From the NCBI RefSeq assembly GCF_963677845.1, contig NZ_OY782498.1, positions 754,001 through 818,000 of the forward strand: 64,000 nt of DNA, given 5' to 3'. The position numbers and the translations under genes were made by a program. The DNA is from an uncultured Pseudodesulfovibrio sp. (GTDB lineage Bacteria; Desulfobacterota; Desulfovibrionia; Desulfovibrionales; Desulfovibrionaceae). Below are positions 1 to 8,395 of the stretch, in pieces (position 1 is the stretch's first letter; each line of letters opens with the position of its first letter). The notes under the pieces are model-generated. The model was given only the letters and a program-made list of their open reading frames with translations, made no database searches and had not been told where the DNA came from.

Positions 1-482
1 GTTACGCCACGGAATTCATCGTGGACTGCTTCATTACCGTCGATGGATATACCAACGTATGAGAGACCGACTTCTTTCAGTTCTCTGGCCTTGGATTTGG
101 TGATGAGCGTACCGTTGGTGGAGATGACCGCGCGCATGCCTTTGGCTGTTGCGTGCTTGGCCAAGTCGACCAGGTCTTCACGAACCAGAGGTTCGCCACC
201 GGAAAAGAGCATGACCGGTGCGCCGAACTGGGCGAGGTCATCGATCATCTCTTTGGCTTTTTCGTTGGAAATGGGGTCCTTGTGAGCGCTGACATCGACG
301 GCCTGCGCATAACAATGGACACATTTAAGGTTACACCGTTGGGTCATGTTCCAGACCACGACGGGCTTCTTATCCTTGGAAAATTGGAGAAGATGGGAGG
401 GCAACTGCCCTGATTCACGACTGTAACGCAGGGCGTCAGAAGGTTCTACTGCTCCGCAGTAGAGCTTGGAAATACCAATCAT
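1..482 (-). CDS. ahbC: 12,18-didecarboxysiroheme deacetylase AhbC (radical SAM), C-terminus cut by window edge
   Basis: The first 160 residues of a radical SAM enzyme are visible; the gene runs off the window at base 1. The start ATG at 482 opens MIGISKLYCG, the N-terminus I recognise from Desulfovibrio AhbC. The [4Fe-4S]/SAM motif CxxxCxxC is at Cys50, Cys54, Cys57 (CNLKCVHC), followed by the SAM-contacting segment FSGGEPLV. AhbC removes the acetate side chains of 12,18-didecarboxysiroheme to give Fe-coproporphyrin III in the siroheme-dependent heme route used by sulfate reducers and archaea. The related heme synthase AhbD and other peptide-maturing radical SAM proteins share the fold, so AhbC versus AhbD rests on the N-terminal sequence only. 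A purine-rich GAGAGG stretch lies upstream of the start. Confidence 0.8.
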   Translation of the reverse strand, partial: MIGISKLYCGAVEPSDALRYSRESGQLPSHLLQFSKDKKPVVVWNMTQRCNLKCVHCYAQAVDVSAHKDPISNEKAKEMIDDLAQFGAPVMLFSGGEPLVREDLVDLAKHATAKGMRAVISTNGTLITKSKARELKEVGLSYVGISIDGNEAVHDEFRGV

Positions 483-545
483 TTAAATAAACCTCTCAGC
501 TGAAATGAAGGTCTCAGGTATCATATATCGTTCTGAGTGAAAAGA

Positions 546-573
546 ACGAAAAAGAGGGCCCGGAAAGGCCCCC
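546..573 (-). terminator. Intrinsic terminator after the OmpA-type gene
   Basis: Read on the minus strand, GGCCC-type and GGGCC-type arms (567-571 and 556-560) form a GC stem with a 6-nt loop, followed by CTCTTTTTCGTTC. It sits about 65 bases past the stop of the lipoprotein gene that ends at 638. Confidence 0.6.
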
Positions 574-637
574 GTCATGCGCTTCCGAACAGGAAGATAA
601 GAATTATTGCCAAAAAGTCAAGAAGTCATCGTTTGAC

Positions 638-1756
638 CTATCCCGCGAGTCGTATTTCGACCCGCCGGTTTTTTTGCTGCTCTTCGTTTGTAAGTCCTTG
701 GTTGAGCGGTCTGGACTTGCCATATCCTACAGTTTCAATGGTCGCTGAATCAACGCCGCCCTTGTTGACAAGGTATGCCTTGACCGCGTCCGCTCGTTTT
801 TGGGAAAGGGAAAGATTATATGCCTCATTGCCTTTGGTGTCGGTATGACCGCCAATGATGATACTTTTTCCTTTGAGTTCCGGTGAATTCAATGCTTCGC
901 TCAAAGCGTCCAATAGTGGATACGAAGACTCTTGAATCGTCGCTTTGTCGAAATCGAAATGAACATCCAGATTCACGCCTGGAACATCAGGACGGACTAC
1001 GATATTTTCATTTGATTCCGGTGGAAGGTTTGTGCCTGGTCCGGGATCAGTTGCGGTAACCGTTGGGGCTTCGACCAGTTGAGTCAGGCTGGGTTTCACC
1101 TGAGCCGGATTATCCACGTATTTGTATTCGGTGTCGGGTGAAGGCAACCATGCCTTGAGCGGAATAGCCATGTCTTTGGCAATTTCACGAATGATCTTGT
1201 TGAATGGAGCTTCGCTCATGCGGAATTCATGTTTGAAATAGAAATAGTCGTCCGGCGGACGTTCTTCAAGGCGGCCTGATTGCATCATGGTCCAGAGGAG
1301 AATGCCGCTACCGGCCGCGTAGATGTCGACCTGTATGGTAATTGCGGTATCATCCAATGTATGCCCTGCATAGAAGTAGGGGACTTTGCCCAGAATAAGC
1401 AGATCGGCACCTCGTCTTCGAGCGGTGTCCAGAGCGGTGGACAGCCCTTGGTACCGTGTGCCTGATTGCAGTTCCATGACTGGGAAGAGGCGTTCCTCTG
1501 TCCAGGCCGAATAAAAAATTTGTGCAAATGCATCGGACAGGCTGGCATGATCGCTGGTGCGCTGTTGGATGACAAAGGGATGAAAATAGGCAGTCAGAGG
1601 CCGGTACTGTTTCCCTTTGGGGTGGACCGAAACCTGAAGTGGCGATTTCCTGACACTTGGATCGGAATAGACTTTTGTCTGATCCGTCAAGGAAAGGTCC
1701 ACGTTTGCGCACGCGGATAATATAAGCAACAATGCGAAAAGTAATACTTTTTTCAT
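638..1756 (-). CDS. OmpA-family outer-membrane lipoprotein
   Basis: A 372-aa lipoprotein. The chosen start MKKVLLFALLL (ATG at 1756) gives a signal peptide with lipobox LSAC, Cys16 being the lipidated residue; a longer reading frame adds 13 unlikely residues. Residues about 20-240 are a lineage-specific domain reminiscent of proteins that collect paths and surface components; the last about 110 residues are a peptidoglycan-binding OmpA C-terminal domain, with the typical LDVHFDFDKATI start, the GHTDTKGNEAYN segment and the closing NRRVEIRL. Inference: it tethers the outer membrane to the cell wall. A 7-bp inverted repeat (1787-1793/1813-1819) lies in its upstream region. The monocistronic setting, with a terminator just after it, gives no further clue to its partner. 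Confidence 0.85.
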   Translation of the reverse strand: MKKVLLFALLLILSACANVDLSLTDQTKVYSDPSVRKSPLQVSVHPKGKQYRPLTAYFHPFVIQQRTSDHASLSDAFAQIFYSAWTEERLFPVMELQSGTRYQGLSTALDTARRRGADLLILGKVPYFYAGHTLDDTAITIQVDIYAAGSGILLWTMMQSGRLEERPPDDYFYFKHEFRMSEAPFNKIIREIAKDMAIPLKAWLPSPDTEYKYVDNPAQVKPSLTQLVEAPTVTATDPGPGTNLPPESNENIVVRPDVPGVNLDVHFDFDKATIQESSYPLLDALSEALNSPELKGKSIIIGGHTDTKGNEAYNLSLSQKRADAVKAYLVNKGGVDSATIETVGYGKSRPLNQGLTNEEQQKNRRVEIRLAG

Positions 1757-1860
1757 GATATTCACCGGCTTGTGGTTGCAACCGTTCCGCCCCATGCGCC
1801 AAGTGCGTGACAGGGGCGGATTTCAATGGCTCAATTAAAGCAATATGTATGCCGGGAATG

Positions 1861-2196
1861 TTATTGAACCGTTTGTGTGGGGGCAGGTGCGGACTCTATG
1901 GATTCGAGCAATTGGTCGCGGGATTCTTTGAGTCCCTGACGAAGCAGCAACCGTTTGCCAGTGGAAAGGCGTTTGAATTCCGGTCTGTCGGCCAGCTCGG
2001 ACAAGCGGTCCATTTCTACAAGAACGTTGCGGATCAGTTTTTGGATATCCCGTTCTCTGGGGTTGAGTTGGGCAGCAAGTACTGCCAGATCGCGAATTTC
2101 CAGCGCCATCTCCTTGAGACGGCGCGGGTCTATCTGGCGAGCGAGTTTTCGTTGTGCCTTGAGATCCTGGATTTTGTTTTTACACCAACCAAACAT
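1861..2196 (-). CDS. Small charged helical protein, function unknown
   Basis: A 111-aa protein with no signal peptide, rich in Arg, Leu, Glu and Lys, predicted by eye to be almost wholly alpha-helical (repeated L/R/E heptads such as LKEMALEIRDLAVLAAQL). A good ribosome binding site (GGAGGG) precedes ATG 2196. It starts only 8 bases after the stop of the upstream zinc-ribbon/YIP1 gene, so the two are probably co-transcribed. I do not recognise the family. Confidence 0.65.
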   Translation of the reverse strand: MFGWCKNKIQDLKAQRKLARQIDPRRLKEMALEIRDLAVLAAQLNPRERDIQKLIRNVLVEMDRLSELADRPEFKRLSTGKRLLLRQGLKESRDQLLESIESAPAPTQTVQ

Positions 2197-2204
2197 AATC
2201 CCTC

Positions 2205-3422
2205 CTACATTGTAGGCATCTGTCCCTGCATACCGATAACAGCGAGAATCATGCCGATAAGCAGCGGCATAAGTATGACCGGAATGATAATGACATAGGA
2301 TATCTTATGGATATACTTGAGACCTATGGCCGTCAGGACCAGTCCCCATATGGCGTTCAGGAGCATCCATACGCTGACCACTTCAAGCGTCACCAACGGT
2401 ATTATGCCGGTAATCATTGGGGCATAGGCATAGGCAACAGCTCTGAAAGAGCCTTCAAATCCTTTGCTGCCTGCTCGAAACAGCTTCAGGATAAGATGGT
2501 AGAATCCAGTGATGAAATAAATGGACATTGCCGCAAAAGCTGGTGTGACCAATAGTTCGAACAGGCCATTGGTCGTATTGTATGCAACGACTTCCAATCC
2601 GTTTGAGGTGATATCAATGCTGGGGGTCAGGCCAGCAACGCCCCAAGCAAACTGAGCCAGAGCCTGAATCATCGCCACGAGAATGGCAAAGGTCAGGGGT
2701 TTGGACAGACCTCCCCCGACAGGCATGACCGAAAAGAAAAGACGCGGAGAAAACAGGGCCAGCTTTATTGTCATAAACAGGCCGCCGAAAAATCCATAGC
2801 GATCCAACTGCTCAAACGGCGGCGGAACTTCCATGGAGCTTTCTGAGGTTTCATCCTCATCGCTTTCTGCTTGCATGGGGTCGGGGAAATCTTCACTAAA
2901 TTGGCCGTTCCAGCCATCCACGGGCTGTTGCTCGTCGGACTGAGGCGTCTGGCCGGAAGGGTAAATTATTTTGGGTTCGTCCAATGGTTCGGGGAAGTCC
3001 GCATTGAATTCACCGTTCCACCCATCGACAGGTTCTGTCTCATTTGGATGAGCATAGGGCTCAGCAGATGGAGGTTTATTTGACGTGTCAGAACCATTCT
3101 CAGATGTTGCCTTTGGCTCTGGCGGAGCCATGGCGTCCAGTTGTTTCCACAAGTCTTCCTTGGGTTTTTCGCCTGGGGCGGGAAGGTCCGGGAACGTCTG
3201 TTCGGATGTTTCCGTTTTCTGAGAAATATTCGGTTCTTGTAATGAAGTAACGGGGGCCGTTGTTGGAGCTTCCGGTTCTTCAATAACAAATTCCTGTTCC
3301 GGTATTTCGCGGAACTTGAATTTTGTCTGACATTTTGGGCAGGTGGCAACCTGCGAACGAGGAGGTATCTTGCTTTCGTCCACTTCGCGGGCGAATTTGC
3401 ATTCTGGACATATTATCTGCAT
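2205..3422 (-). CDS. MJ0042-type zinc-ribbon plus YIP1-domain membrane protein
   Basis: A 405-aa protein in three parts. Residues 1-38 are a zinc ribbon of the MJ0042 type with Cys5, Cys8, Cys28 and Cys31. Residues about 40-200 are an acidic, Pro/Glu-rich linker containing a near-exact repeat of PVDGWNG-F--DFP-P at 131-146 and 167-182. The C-terminal half has about five hydrophobic segments and matches the YIP1 membrane domain layout (GFFGGLFMTIKLALFSP). The role is unknown; proteins of this architecture are common in deltaproteobacteria. The 111-aa gene follows 8 bases later. Confidence 0.75.
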   Translation of the reverse strand: MQIICPECKFAREVDESKIPPRSQVATCPKCQTKFKFREIPEQEFVIEEPEAPTTAPVTSLQEPNISQKTETSEQTFPDLPAPGEKPKEDLWKQLDAMAPPEPKATSENGSDTSNKPPSAEPYAHPNETEPVDGWNGEFNADFPEPLDEPKIIYPSGQTPQSDEQQPVDGWNGQFSEDFPDPMQAESDEDETSESSMEVPPPFEQLDRYGFFGGLFMTIKLALFSPRLFFSVMPVGGGLSKPLTFAILVAMIQALAQFAWGVAGLTPSIDITSNGLEVVAYNTTNGLFELLVTPAFAAMSIYFITGFYHLILKLFRAGSKGFEGSFRAVAYAYAPMITGIIPLVTLEVVSVWMLLNAIWGLVLTAIGLKYIHKISYVIIIPVILMPLLIGMILAVIGMQGQMPTM

Positions 3423-3512
3423 TGACGTTCCTTGAATGACATGAATGATGACGTTGAGTGGTCCTAGCTATTTTGTACGCAACAATCAAGCCGTCTGCAA
3501 ATCCGTGCAGGA

Positions 3513-4718
3513 TTATGCAGGATTTTCTTCCAACAGAAGCATCTGGATTGCACCCATGATGAATGATGCTTCGGCGAACAGCGAGCGTTCGACGTTGGGA
3601 TAATCTTCGCTGAGCACATGCGTTATGGCGTCGCCACCAGCTTTGTCAAAGCGTTTTAGCTTGGCTGCCAATATTTCGGGCGATTTGCGCAACCGACTAT
3701 AATGCAGGATGGGCGCGTCCAGCGCAAGAGCCGTACGCCCCTGAACACCTGTGAGCCGTTCATGGATGGGACGTTCGAACCGAATGTCTTCACTGTTCTT
3801 GAAAAGGCGTAATTGGAGGTCGGGCCAAAGACCATACCCCACCTTGGAATGGTTCTCGTCCGGGTAGAGTGTCATTCGTGGGAAATAACAGGCCTCCAGC
3901 CGTTTTACGAGCATACAGGCCGGGAAAAGGTTCCATACGTCTTCGTTGAACATTTCGTCGCCATCCAGACACAAAATCCAATCACCTTCACATTCATCGA
4001 GCATGCGGTTTCGTTGGGATGCGAAGTCGTCGAGGGGGTGAGCGAAGTGGCGGACCGGAGCGGCACAGGAGTAGTTTGTTTCTGGGACGGTTTCACTGTC
4101 CCAGACCACGACTACTTCTTTGACCCAATCAGGGAATTGTCCGAAATAGACATCAAGGTTTGGTTCGTCAGGGCTGAGAATCGTTCCGACAGAGAGATCG
4201 GGAGCAGCCACACCTACATGACTTAAATAAGAACTGTTGATGGCCTGATGTGGTTTGGCCTGCATAAAAAGTCTTTGTAATGATTGATATTGTTGTTTTG
4301 ATTCGTCGTCCATGGTTGGGTTCAGGACGAGTGTGGCTGTATCTGGCGATACATTGGCCAATGCCAAAAGATACAGCTGTGCCCACAGGGAAATATCGCA
4401 GATGAGATTGACGTTTGAGTCTTCGTCAGTCCAGTTGGGATTGGTTTTCAAAAAGGTGCGGGCCGTGTTCATGTCGGTTTCGCACACGAATAATTGGGCA
4501 GTTTTGGGCAGGGCAGCGCGAAGGGACAGTGCGTGTTCGCCGTCTCCCAGTCCGAAGAGAACCAGTGTCATGGCACGGCTTTTTTTAAATATGTTGAGAG
4601 TCCGTTCGGTAAAAGTCGGGATATCGTCAGAAGTTTTTGGGATAACTATTTCGGATATATTATCTTTGAAGGCAAAGGCCAGAACTGCGTCGGTGTAGTG
4701 TTTTATCAATTTGCTCAT
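3513..4718 (-). CDS. Glycosyltransferase family 2-like protein with N-terminal Rossmann-like domain
   Basis: A 401-aa protein. The second half is a GT-A fold, GT2-like transferase: VVVWDSET, then FASQRNRMLDECEGDW, and the nucleotide-sugar/metal DxD motif at Asp252-Gly-Asp254. The first about 180 residues are a separate domain starting TLVLFGLGDGEHAL (51-64), which looks like a nucleotide- or SAM-binding Rossmann loop and resembles the N-terminal region of the glycosyltransferase at 9566-11239. Its start overlaps the stop of the upstream glycosyltransferase (ATGA at 4715-4718), so translation is probably coupled. The placement beside fliS-fliD-flagellin suggests flagellin or surface glycan modification; the sugar is unknown. 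Confidence 0.75.
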   Translation of the reverse strand: MSKLIKHYTDAVLAFAFKDNISEIVIPKTSDDIPTFTERTLNIFKKSRAMTLVLFGLGDGEHALSLRAALPKTAQLFVCETDMNTARTFLKTNPNWTDEDSNVNLICDISLWAQLYLLALANVSPDTATLVLNPTMDDESKQQYQSLQRLFMQAKPHQAINSSYLSHVGVAAPDLSVGTILSPDEPNLDVYFGQFPDWVKEVVVVWDSETVPETNYSCAAPVRHFAHPLDDFASQRNRMLDECEGDWILCLDGDEMFNEDVWNLFPACMLVKRLEACYFPRMTLYPDENHSKVGYGLWPDLQLRLFKNSEDIRFERPIHERLTGVQGRTALALDAPILHYSRLRKSPEILAAKLKRFDKAGGDAITHVLSEDYPNVERSLFAEASFIMGAIQMLLLEENPA

Positions 4719-5788
4719 GCGGTGATTCCTTTACGGTGGAGAAGTTCCTGATACACGGTTTCGAGTTGGTGTGTGACCGTCTGTGCTCGATAGAGATTGG
4801 CGGCTTTTTTCTGTCCGGCCAATCCCATACGCCGTGCTTCCTCGGGATGGGAAAAAATATACTTCAAGGCGTTTGCGTACTCTTCGGCGTTTCGGGCCAC
4901 GAGTCCGGTGGTCATATGGTCGACCAATTCCAACTGGGCATTGTCTTTGAGGCCCTCGCTGGGATGAGTGATGACCGGCAGGCCACACGCCATGGCTTCG
5001 GCAATGACGAGACCGAAGGACTCCCCGGTATCGTTGGCGTGTGCCAGAACCGAGACCCCATCGAGGAAAGAGGCTATTTCGGTGTCGGTTTGTACAGGGT
5101 CATGGAAGACGACATTGCGTGAAAGGTTATTGGCAGCAACATATTCTTGCGCTGTGGGGATGGCCCCTATGATATGATAGCGAAAGTTCGGGATATCACG
5201 AACAACCAGTGGCAGGAACTCCAGTGCCAATCGTGACCACTTGCCCGGGTCGGCCCGAGAGATTCGTCCGGCAACAGGGATGGAGAAATTTCTGTCTGTG
5301 CGTACCGATTTTGCAAAGAAATTTGTATCCACCGGATTATATAAAAAGGAATAGCGGGACGAGTCAGCTGGTATACCAGTGGTTGCTGAAAACCGTTTCA
5401 GGCAAAATTTTGAAACAAAAAGCGTTCGGTCAATGATGGCAGCTGATGGGCTTGGGTCATGTCTTCCGAATACGTTGGTTTCAACTACAATGGGTGTTTG
5501 TGCCCGTTTCATAGGTTTGAGCAGTTCAGGCTCAGGCCAGCCTGCGCGGTGGACATGGACTATGTGTGGTTTGAAGCGATCGAGTACGGAGAGGAGGTCC
5601 GGATTAATATGGGTTTCAATTCCTAGAGCACGAATCTGTTTTCCTCGTTCTCCGTCCTGCGGACAGTAGACAGCCGCAGTGAAGCGAGAAGGGTCCAGAT
5701 TGGCGACGAAAAGCTGCATGACTTTTTCAGTGCCGCCAAGGCTTAGAGATTTGGATACGTGAAGAACACGAATAGGGAATTCAACCAT
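4715..5788 (-). CDS. Glycosyltransferase family 4 (GT-B)
   Basis: About 357 aa from ATG 5788 (a TTG at 5806 in the same frame is possible; neither start has a clear ribosome binding site). GT-B hallmarks are visible: the N-terminal LHVSKSLSLGGTEKVM acceptor-side loop, HVHRAGWPEPE, GRISRADPGKW at the domain junction, and the C-terminal donor-binding stretch ending in ESFGLVIAEAMACGLPVI with its E-x7-E motif. It forms a two-gene unit with the GT2-like gene downstream through a 4-base overlap. It is likely a retaining hexosyltransferase acting on flagellin or on cell-surface glycan, by neighbourhood only. Confidence 0.8.
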   Translation of the reverse strand: MVEFPIRVLHVSKSLSLGGTEKVMQLFVANLDPSRFTAAVYCPQDGERGKQIRALGIETHINPDLLSVLDRFKPHIVHVHRAGWPEPELLKPMKRAQTPIVVETNVFGRHDPSPSAAIIDRTLFVSKFCLKRFSATTGIPADSSRYSFLYNPVDTNFFAKSVRTDRNFSIPVAGRISRADPGKWSRLALEFLPLVVRDIPNFRYHIIGAIPTAQEYVAANNLSRNVVFHDPVQTDTEIASFLDGVSVLAHANDTGESFGLVIAEAMACGLPVITHPSEGLKDNAQLELVDHMTTGLVARNAEEYANALKYIFSHPEEARRMGLAGQKKAANLYRAQTVTHQLETVYQELLHRKGITA

Positions 5789-5847
5789 GGGCGAAACGTG
5801 ACACAAGGCCGCGACATTGTAAACATGTCCAAGGCATGGTGGGGTGC

Positions 5848-5880
5848 TAAGAAAAGGCCCCTTGTGGGGCCGTTCTTTTA
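5848..5880 (-). terminator. Intrinsic terminator after fliS
   Basis: GGCCCC (5856-5861) pairs with GGGGCC (5866-5871) over a 4-nt loop. On the minus strand it is followed by TTTTCTT, so it should end the fliD-fliS transcript; the other side (GTTCTTTT) would also work weakly in the plus direction. Confidence 0.7.
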
Positions 5881-6492
5881 TCTATTGCTGTTGGTATAGG
5901 CGTTGGCTGCCCTGAATTTTGCAGCGGTAGCGGCAGAACGCATTTTAAGTGGCTGCGGAGGGACAACGGGTTGCGGTTTGGTAACCGGTTTTGCCGGAGT
6001 CTCTTGTGGCGCAACTGTAGTCGATTCAACCGGAGGAGCGGCAGGCGGCGGTGTGCGAGTCGGCATGATTGGCGGTGCTGTCGGTGTAGCTTGAGCTTTC
6101 GTATCAGTCGGCGCTGTTTTGCCTTCATAGCCGGGAATTATCTGGGCATAAGCCGAGCGCAGACCGTCAAGAATATTGATCACTTCATCGATCATCTTGT
6201 TGTCCAGACGGATGTTTGCCTTAATGAGATGGGAGGTGCAAAATTGATACAGAGCACCCAGTTGAGGCGTGATATCGCCACCTTTTTCCTTGTTCAGGCA
6301 TTCAGACAATTCATGGATTATCGCCATGGATTTGGAGATATATATGCCTTTCTTGGCGAAATCCTTTTTGTCGATTTCTACCTTGGCTTGTTTAAGAAAT
6401 TTGATTGCAGCCTCATAGAGCATGAGAAGGAGATCACCTTGAGTCGTGGTCTCAATCTGTGTCGCGAGATATGCTTTTGCTGGGTTAGCCAT
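5878..6492 (-). CDS. fliS: Flagellar export chaperone FliS with long proline-rich tail
   Basis: A 204-aa protein. Residues 1-130 match FliS, the four-helix cytosolic chaperone that keeps flagellin unfolded for export: AYLATQIETTTQGDLLLMLYEAAIKFLKQA, the KGIYISKSMAIIHEL helix, and LYQFCTSHLIKANI. FliS is usually about 130 aa; here about 70 extra residues follow, rich in Pro, Ala and Thr (APTDTKAQATPTAPP and similar), apparently disordered. The gene lies 12 bases after fliD, with a clear ribosome binding site, in a fliD-fliS operon next to flagellin. Confidence 0.92.
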   Translation of the reverse strand: MANPAKAYLATQIETTTQGDLLLMLYEAAIKFLKQAKVEIDKKDFAKKGIYISKSMAIIHELSECLNKEKGGDITPQLGALYQFCTSHLIKANIRLDNKMIDEVINILDGLRSAYAQIIPGYEGKTAPTDTKAQATPTAPPIMPTRTPPPAAPPVESTTVAPQETPAKPVTKPQPVVPPQPLKMRSAATAAKFRAANAYTNSNR

Positions 6493-6504
6493 TTATATAT
6501 CCTC

Positions 6505-8232
6505 CTACTTGCCAAGCTGTGCGATAGCCGAGCTGAGTTGTCCCTGTTTGAGGCTGTATTGTCCGAGTAATGCGTCCAGACGTGAAAATTTCAGACGCAT
6601 GTTTGTTTCCATTTTTTTGATGCGAGCAGTCTCGTAAGCGATTTTGTCATCAATAGAGCTCATGATGTCGTTGTAGTTATTTTGCAAAACTGCCAACGGT
6701 CCGCCTTCATAGGTGAATTCGTTGTATGGTTTTGTCAAGGAAGTGAGCTCATCAATTAATTCGCCGGCTTTGCCTTTTTGTACGGCAATTTTACCCGAGT
6801 GAGTTCCTGCTCCGGTATTGTCTAGCCGAATGGCCATACCTGTTGCATCGCCGGATTTTCCAGTAATTTCCCAACCAGAGATGGATGCCTCTTCTCCGTT
6901 GATGGTTGCGCTGGTGATTTGTGTCCCGTCACTGACTATTTCGATGTCGTAAAATCCAGCCTTGGTTGTGCCGTCGACGAGTGATTTGAAAGTGAAGTCC
7001 GGTGATTGGCTTTTCCCATCACTTTTTGCTGAGAAAAGTTGTGCAACAGCTGTGGGGTCATCATCAAGGGCTTTGGACAACTCGTCGTAGTCTATTTTTA
7101 AAAGTCCGTATGTGGGCGATCCTTGTTCTGCATCCGTAAGAATGCCGAGTTGAGAAAGGGCTGAGAATTTATCACCGGTCAAAGAATCTTCATCCCACGG
7201 AGCAAACCCGAGGCCCATTTCAGCAGTAATATTTTTAAGATTTTGTGAAACAATATCAATGCCGTAGTTGCCGGTAAGAATAGACCCTTTGGTGTCCTTG
7301 ACGTCGACCAAGGAGCTTCCTCCAGTACTGGTCGTTCCCTTTGTTTCGTCAACCTTAGTCATTGCAATGATTTCTGCGCGGACCTTATTGATTGCTTCTA
7401 CAAAAGTCGTGACGGCATCTTGCATTGCCTGTTTGTCAGTGTTGACAGTCAATTGGATCGTTTCATTCGGGTCCGCATCTTTGAGGTCAAGTTTTAAACC
7501 CGGAATGGCATCGTCAATGATGTTGGAGTCACGCGAAATGAGCAGGCCATCTACACGAATTCTACAATCTTCGGCTTCTTGTGTTTGGGCGAAGTCAGAC
7601 GCCTGAAAAATCATGCCTCCGGTGTTGGAAATGAAGAGGTCATAATCGTCACCTTGATCGAGGCCGGAAAGTTGCAAATGGTGGCTTGTACCATCAAAAA
7701 TGGTGGATGCTTTTATCTTATCTCGTGATTCAGGATGATTGTTGATGATGTTGACAAAGCCTTCCAGCGTCGTCCCTTCGGCAATGTTGTCGATGGTAAA
7801 ATTTTCACCTTTGTATGAAAAAGTGAATGATGAAGTAGAAGTAAATATGGAAGAACTGAGCTCACTGGTGCCTGAAGCCGTAATGTGCATGTCATTTTTG
7901 GCAAGGCTGTACACTGTGAGCGAATGAGTGGATTCAATAGCATCACTGTCAGCTGAAGCCGACAAAAGATCTGAATTGGTGCTTGTCACGCTTCGTTGCA
8001 TGAATTCATTGACCGTATCGAATCCTTCAAGTGTCGTCTTGAGGGCCAGCATCTGAGTGTTCAGTTCTTTGAACTGCTCATTTTTTGTTTCCCAGGAGGT
8101 TTTCCAGTTTTCCAACCGGGTGACGCGTTTTTGCTCCACTTCGACGAGGCCGTCGATGAGTTTGTTGAAGTCGGTCCCGTTTCCCAGGCCGGCGAAATTG
8201 ATCGAGCCGGATGTGTATGCGTTTTCTGCCAT
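6505..8232 (-). CDS. fliD: Flagellar filament cap protein FliD (HAP2)
   Basis: A 575-aa capping protein that promotes flagellin polymerisation at the filament tip. N-terminal FliD_N region: INFAGLGNGTDFNKLIDGLV, with heptads suited to the D0 coiled coil; the middle holds the variable D2/D3 domains; the C-terminal FliD_C region ends with a coiled coil (YETARIKKMETNMRLKFSRLD) and GQYSLKQGQLSSAIAQL. The start ATG at 8232 lies 55 bases downstream of a sigma-54-type promoter. It is the first gene of the fliD-fliS operon. Confidence 0.95.
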   Translation of the reverse strand: MAENAYTSGSINFAGLGNGTDFNKLIDGLVEVEQKRVTRLENWKTSWETKNEQFKELNTQMLALKTTLEGFDTVNEFMQRSVTSTNSDLLSASADSDAIESTHSLTVYSLAKNDMHITASGTSELSSSIFTSTSSFTFSYKGENFTIDNIAEGTTLEGFVNIINNHPESRDKIKASTIFDGTSHHLQLSGLDQGDDYDLFISNTGGMIFQASDFAQTQEAEDCRIRVDGLLISRDSNIIDDAIPGLKLDLKDADPNETIQLTVNTDKQAMQDAVTTFVEAINKVRAEIIAMTKVDETKGTTSTGGSSLVDVKDTKGSILTGNYGIDIVSQNLKNITAEMGLGFAPWDEDSLTGDKFSALSQLGILTDAEQGSPTYGLLKIDYDELSKALDDDPTAVAQLFSAKSDGKSQSPDFTFKSLVDGTTKAGFYDIEIVSDGTQITSATINGEEASISGWEITGKSGDATGMAIRLDNTGAGTHSGKIAVQKGKAGELIDELTSLTKPYNEFTYEGGPLAVLQNNYNDIMSSIDDKIAYETARIKKMETNMRLKFSRLDALLGQYSLKQGQLSSAIAQLGK

Positions 8233-8286
8233 GGCTATACCTTTAATCGGAATATTTTTCCTTTTACATTAGGTCGCCCTTACACT

Positions 8287-8302
8287 TGCAATCCTGGTGC
8301 CA
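8287..8302 (-). promoter_or_regulatory. Sigma-54 (RpoN) type promoter for fliD-fliS
   Basis: The minus strand reads TGGCACCAGGATTGCA: GG at -24 and GC at -12 separated by exactly 10 bases, matching TGGCAC-N5-TTGCA. It lies 55 bases upstream of the fliD start. Many bacteria use sigma-54 for middle flagellar genes; a sigma-54 activator is encoded at 49020 in this window. Confidence 0.8.
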
Positions 8303-8333
8303 CTGAGAAAGCTTTTTAAGCTTTGAACGCAAA

Positions 8334-8363
8334 GGGCCGAACCCCTTTTATGGAGTTCGACCC
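8334..8363 (-). terminator. Long hairpin after flagellin
   Basis: On the minus strand a 12-bp stem (GGGTCGAACTCC with GGGGTTCGGCCC, including G-U pairs) and a 6-nt loop is followed by TTTGCGTTC. A second smaller hairpin (ATAAAGC-AAACT-GCTTTAT, 8374-8392) directly follows the flagellin stop. Together they likely end or stabilise the flagellin mRNA. Confidence 0.6.
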
Positions 8364-8395
8364 GAATACTCGTTATAAAGCAGTTTGCTTTATGA

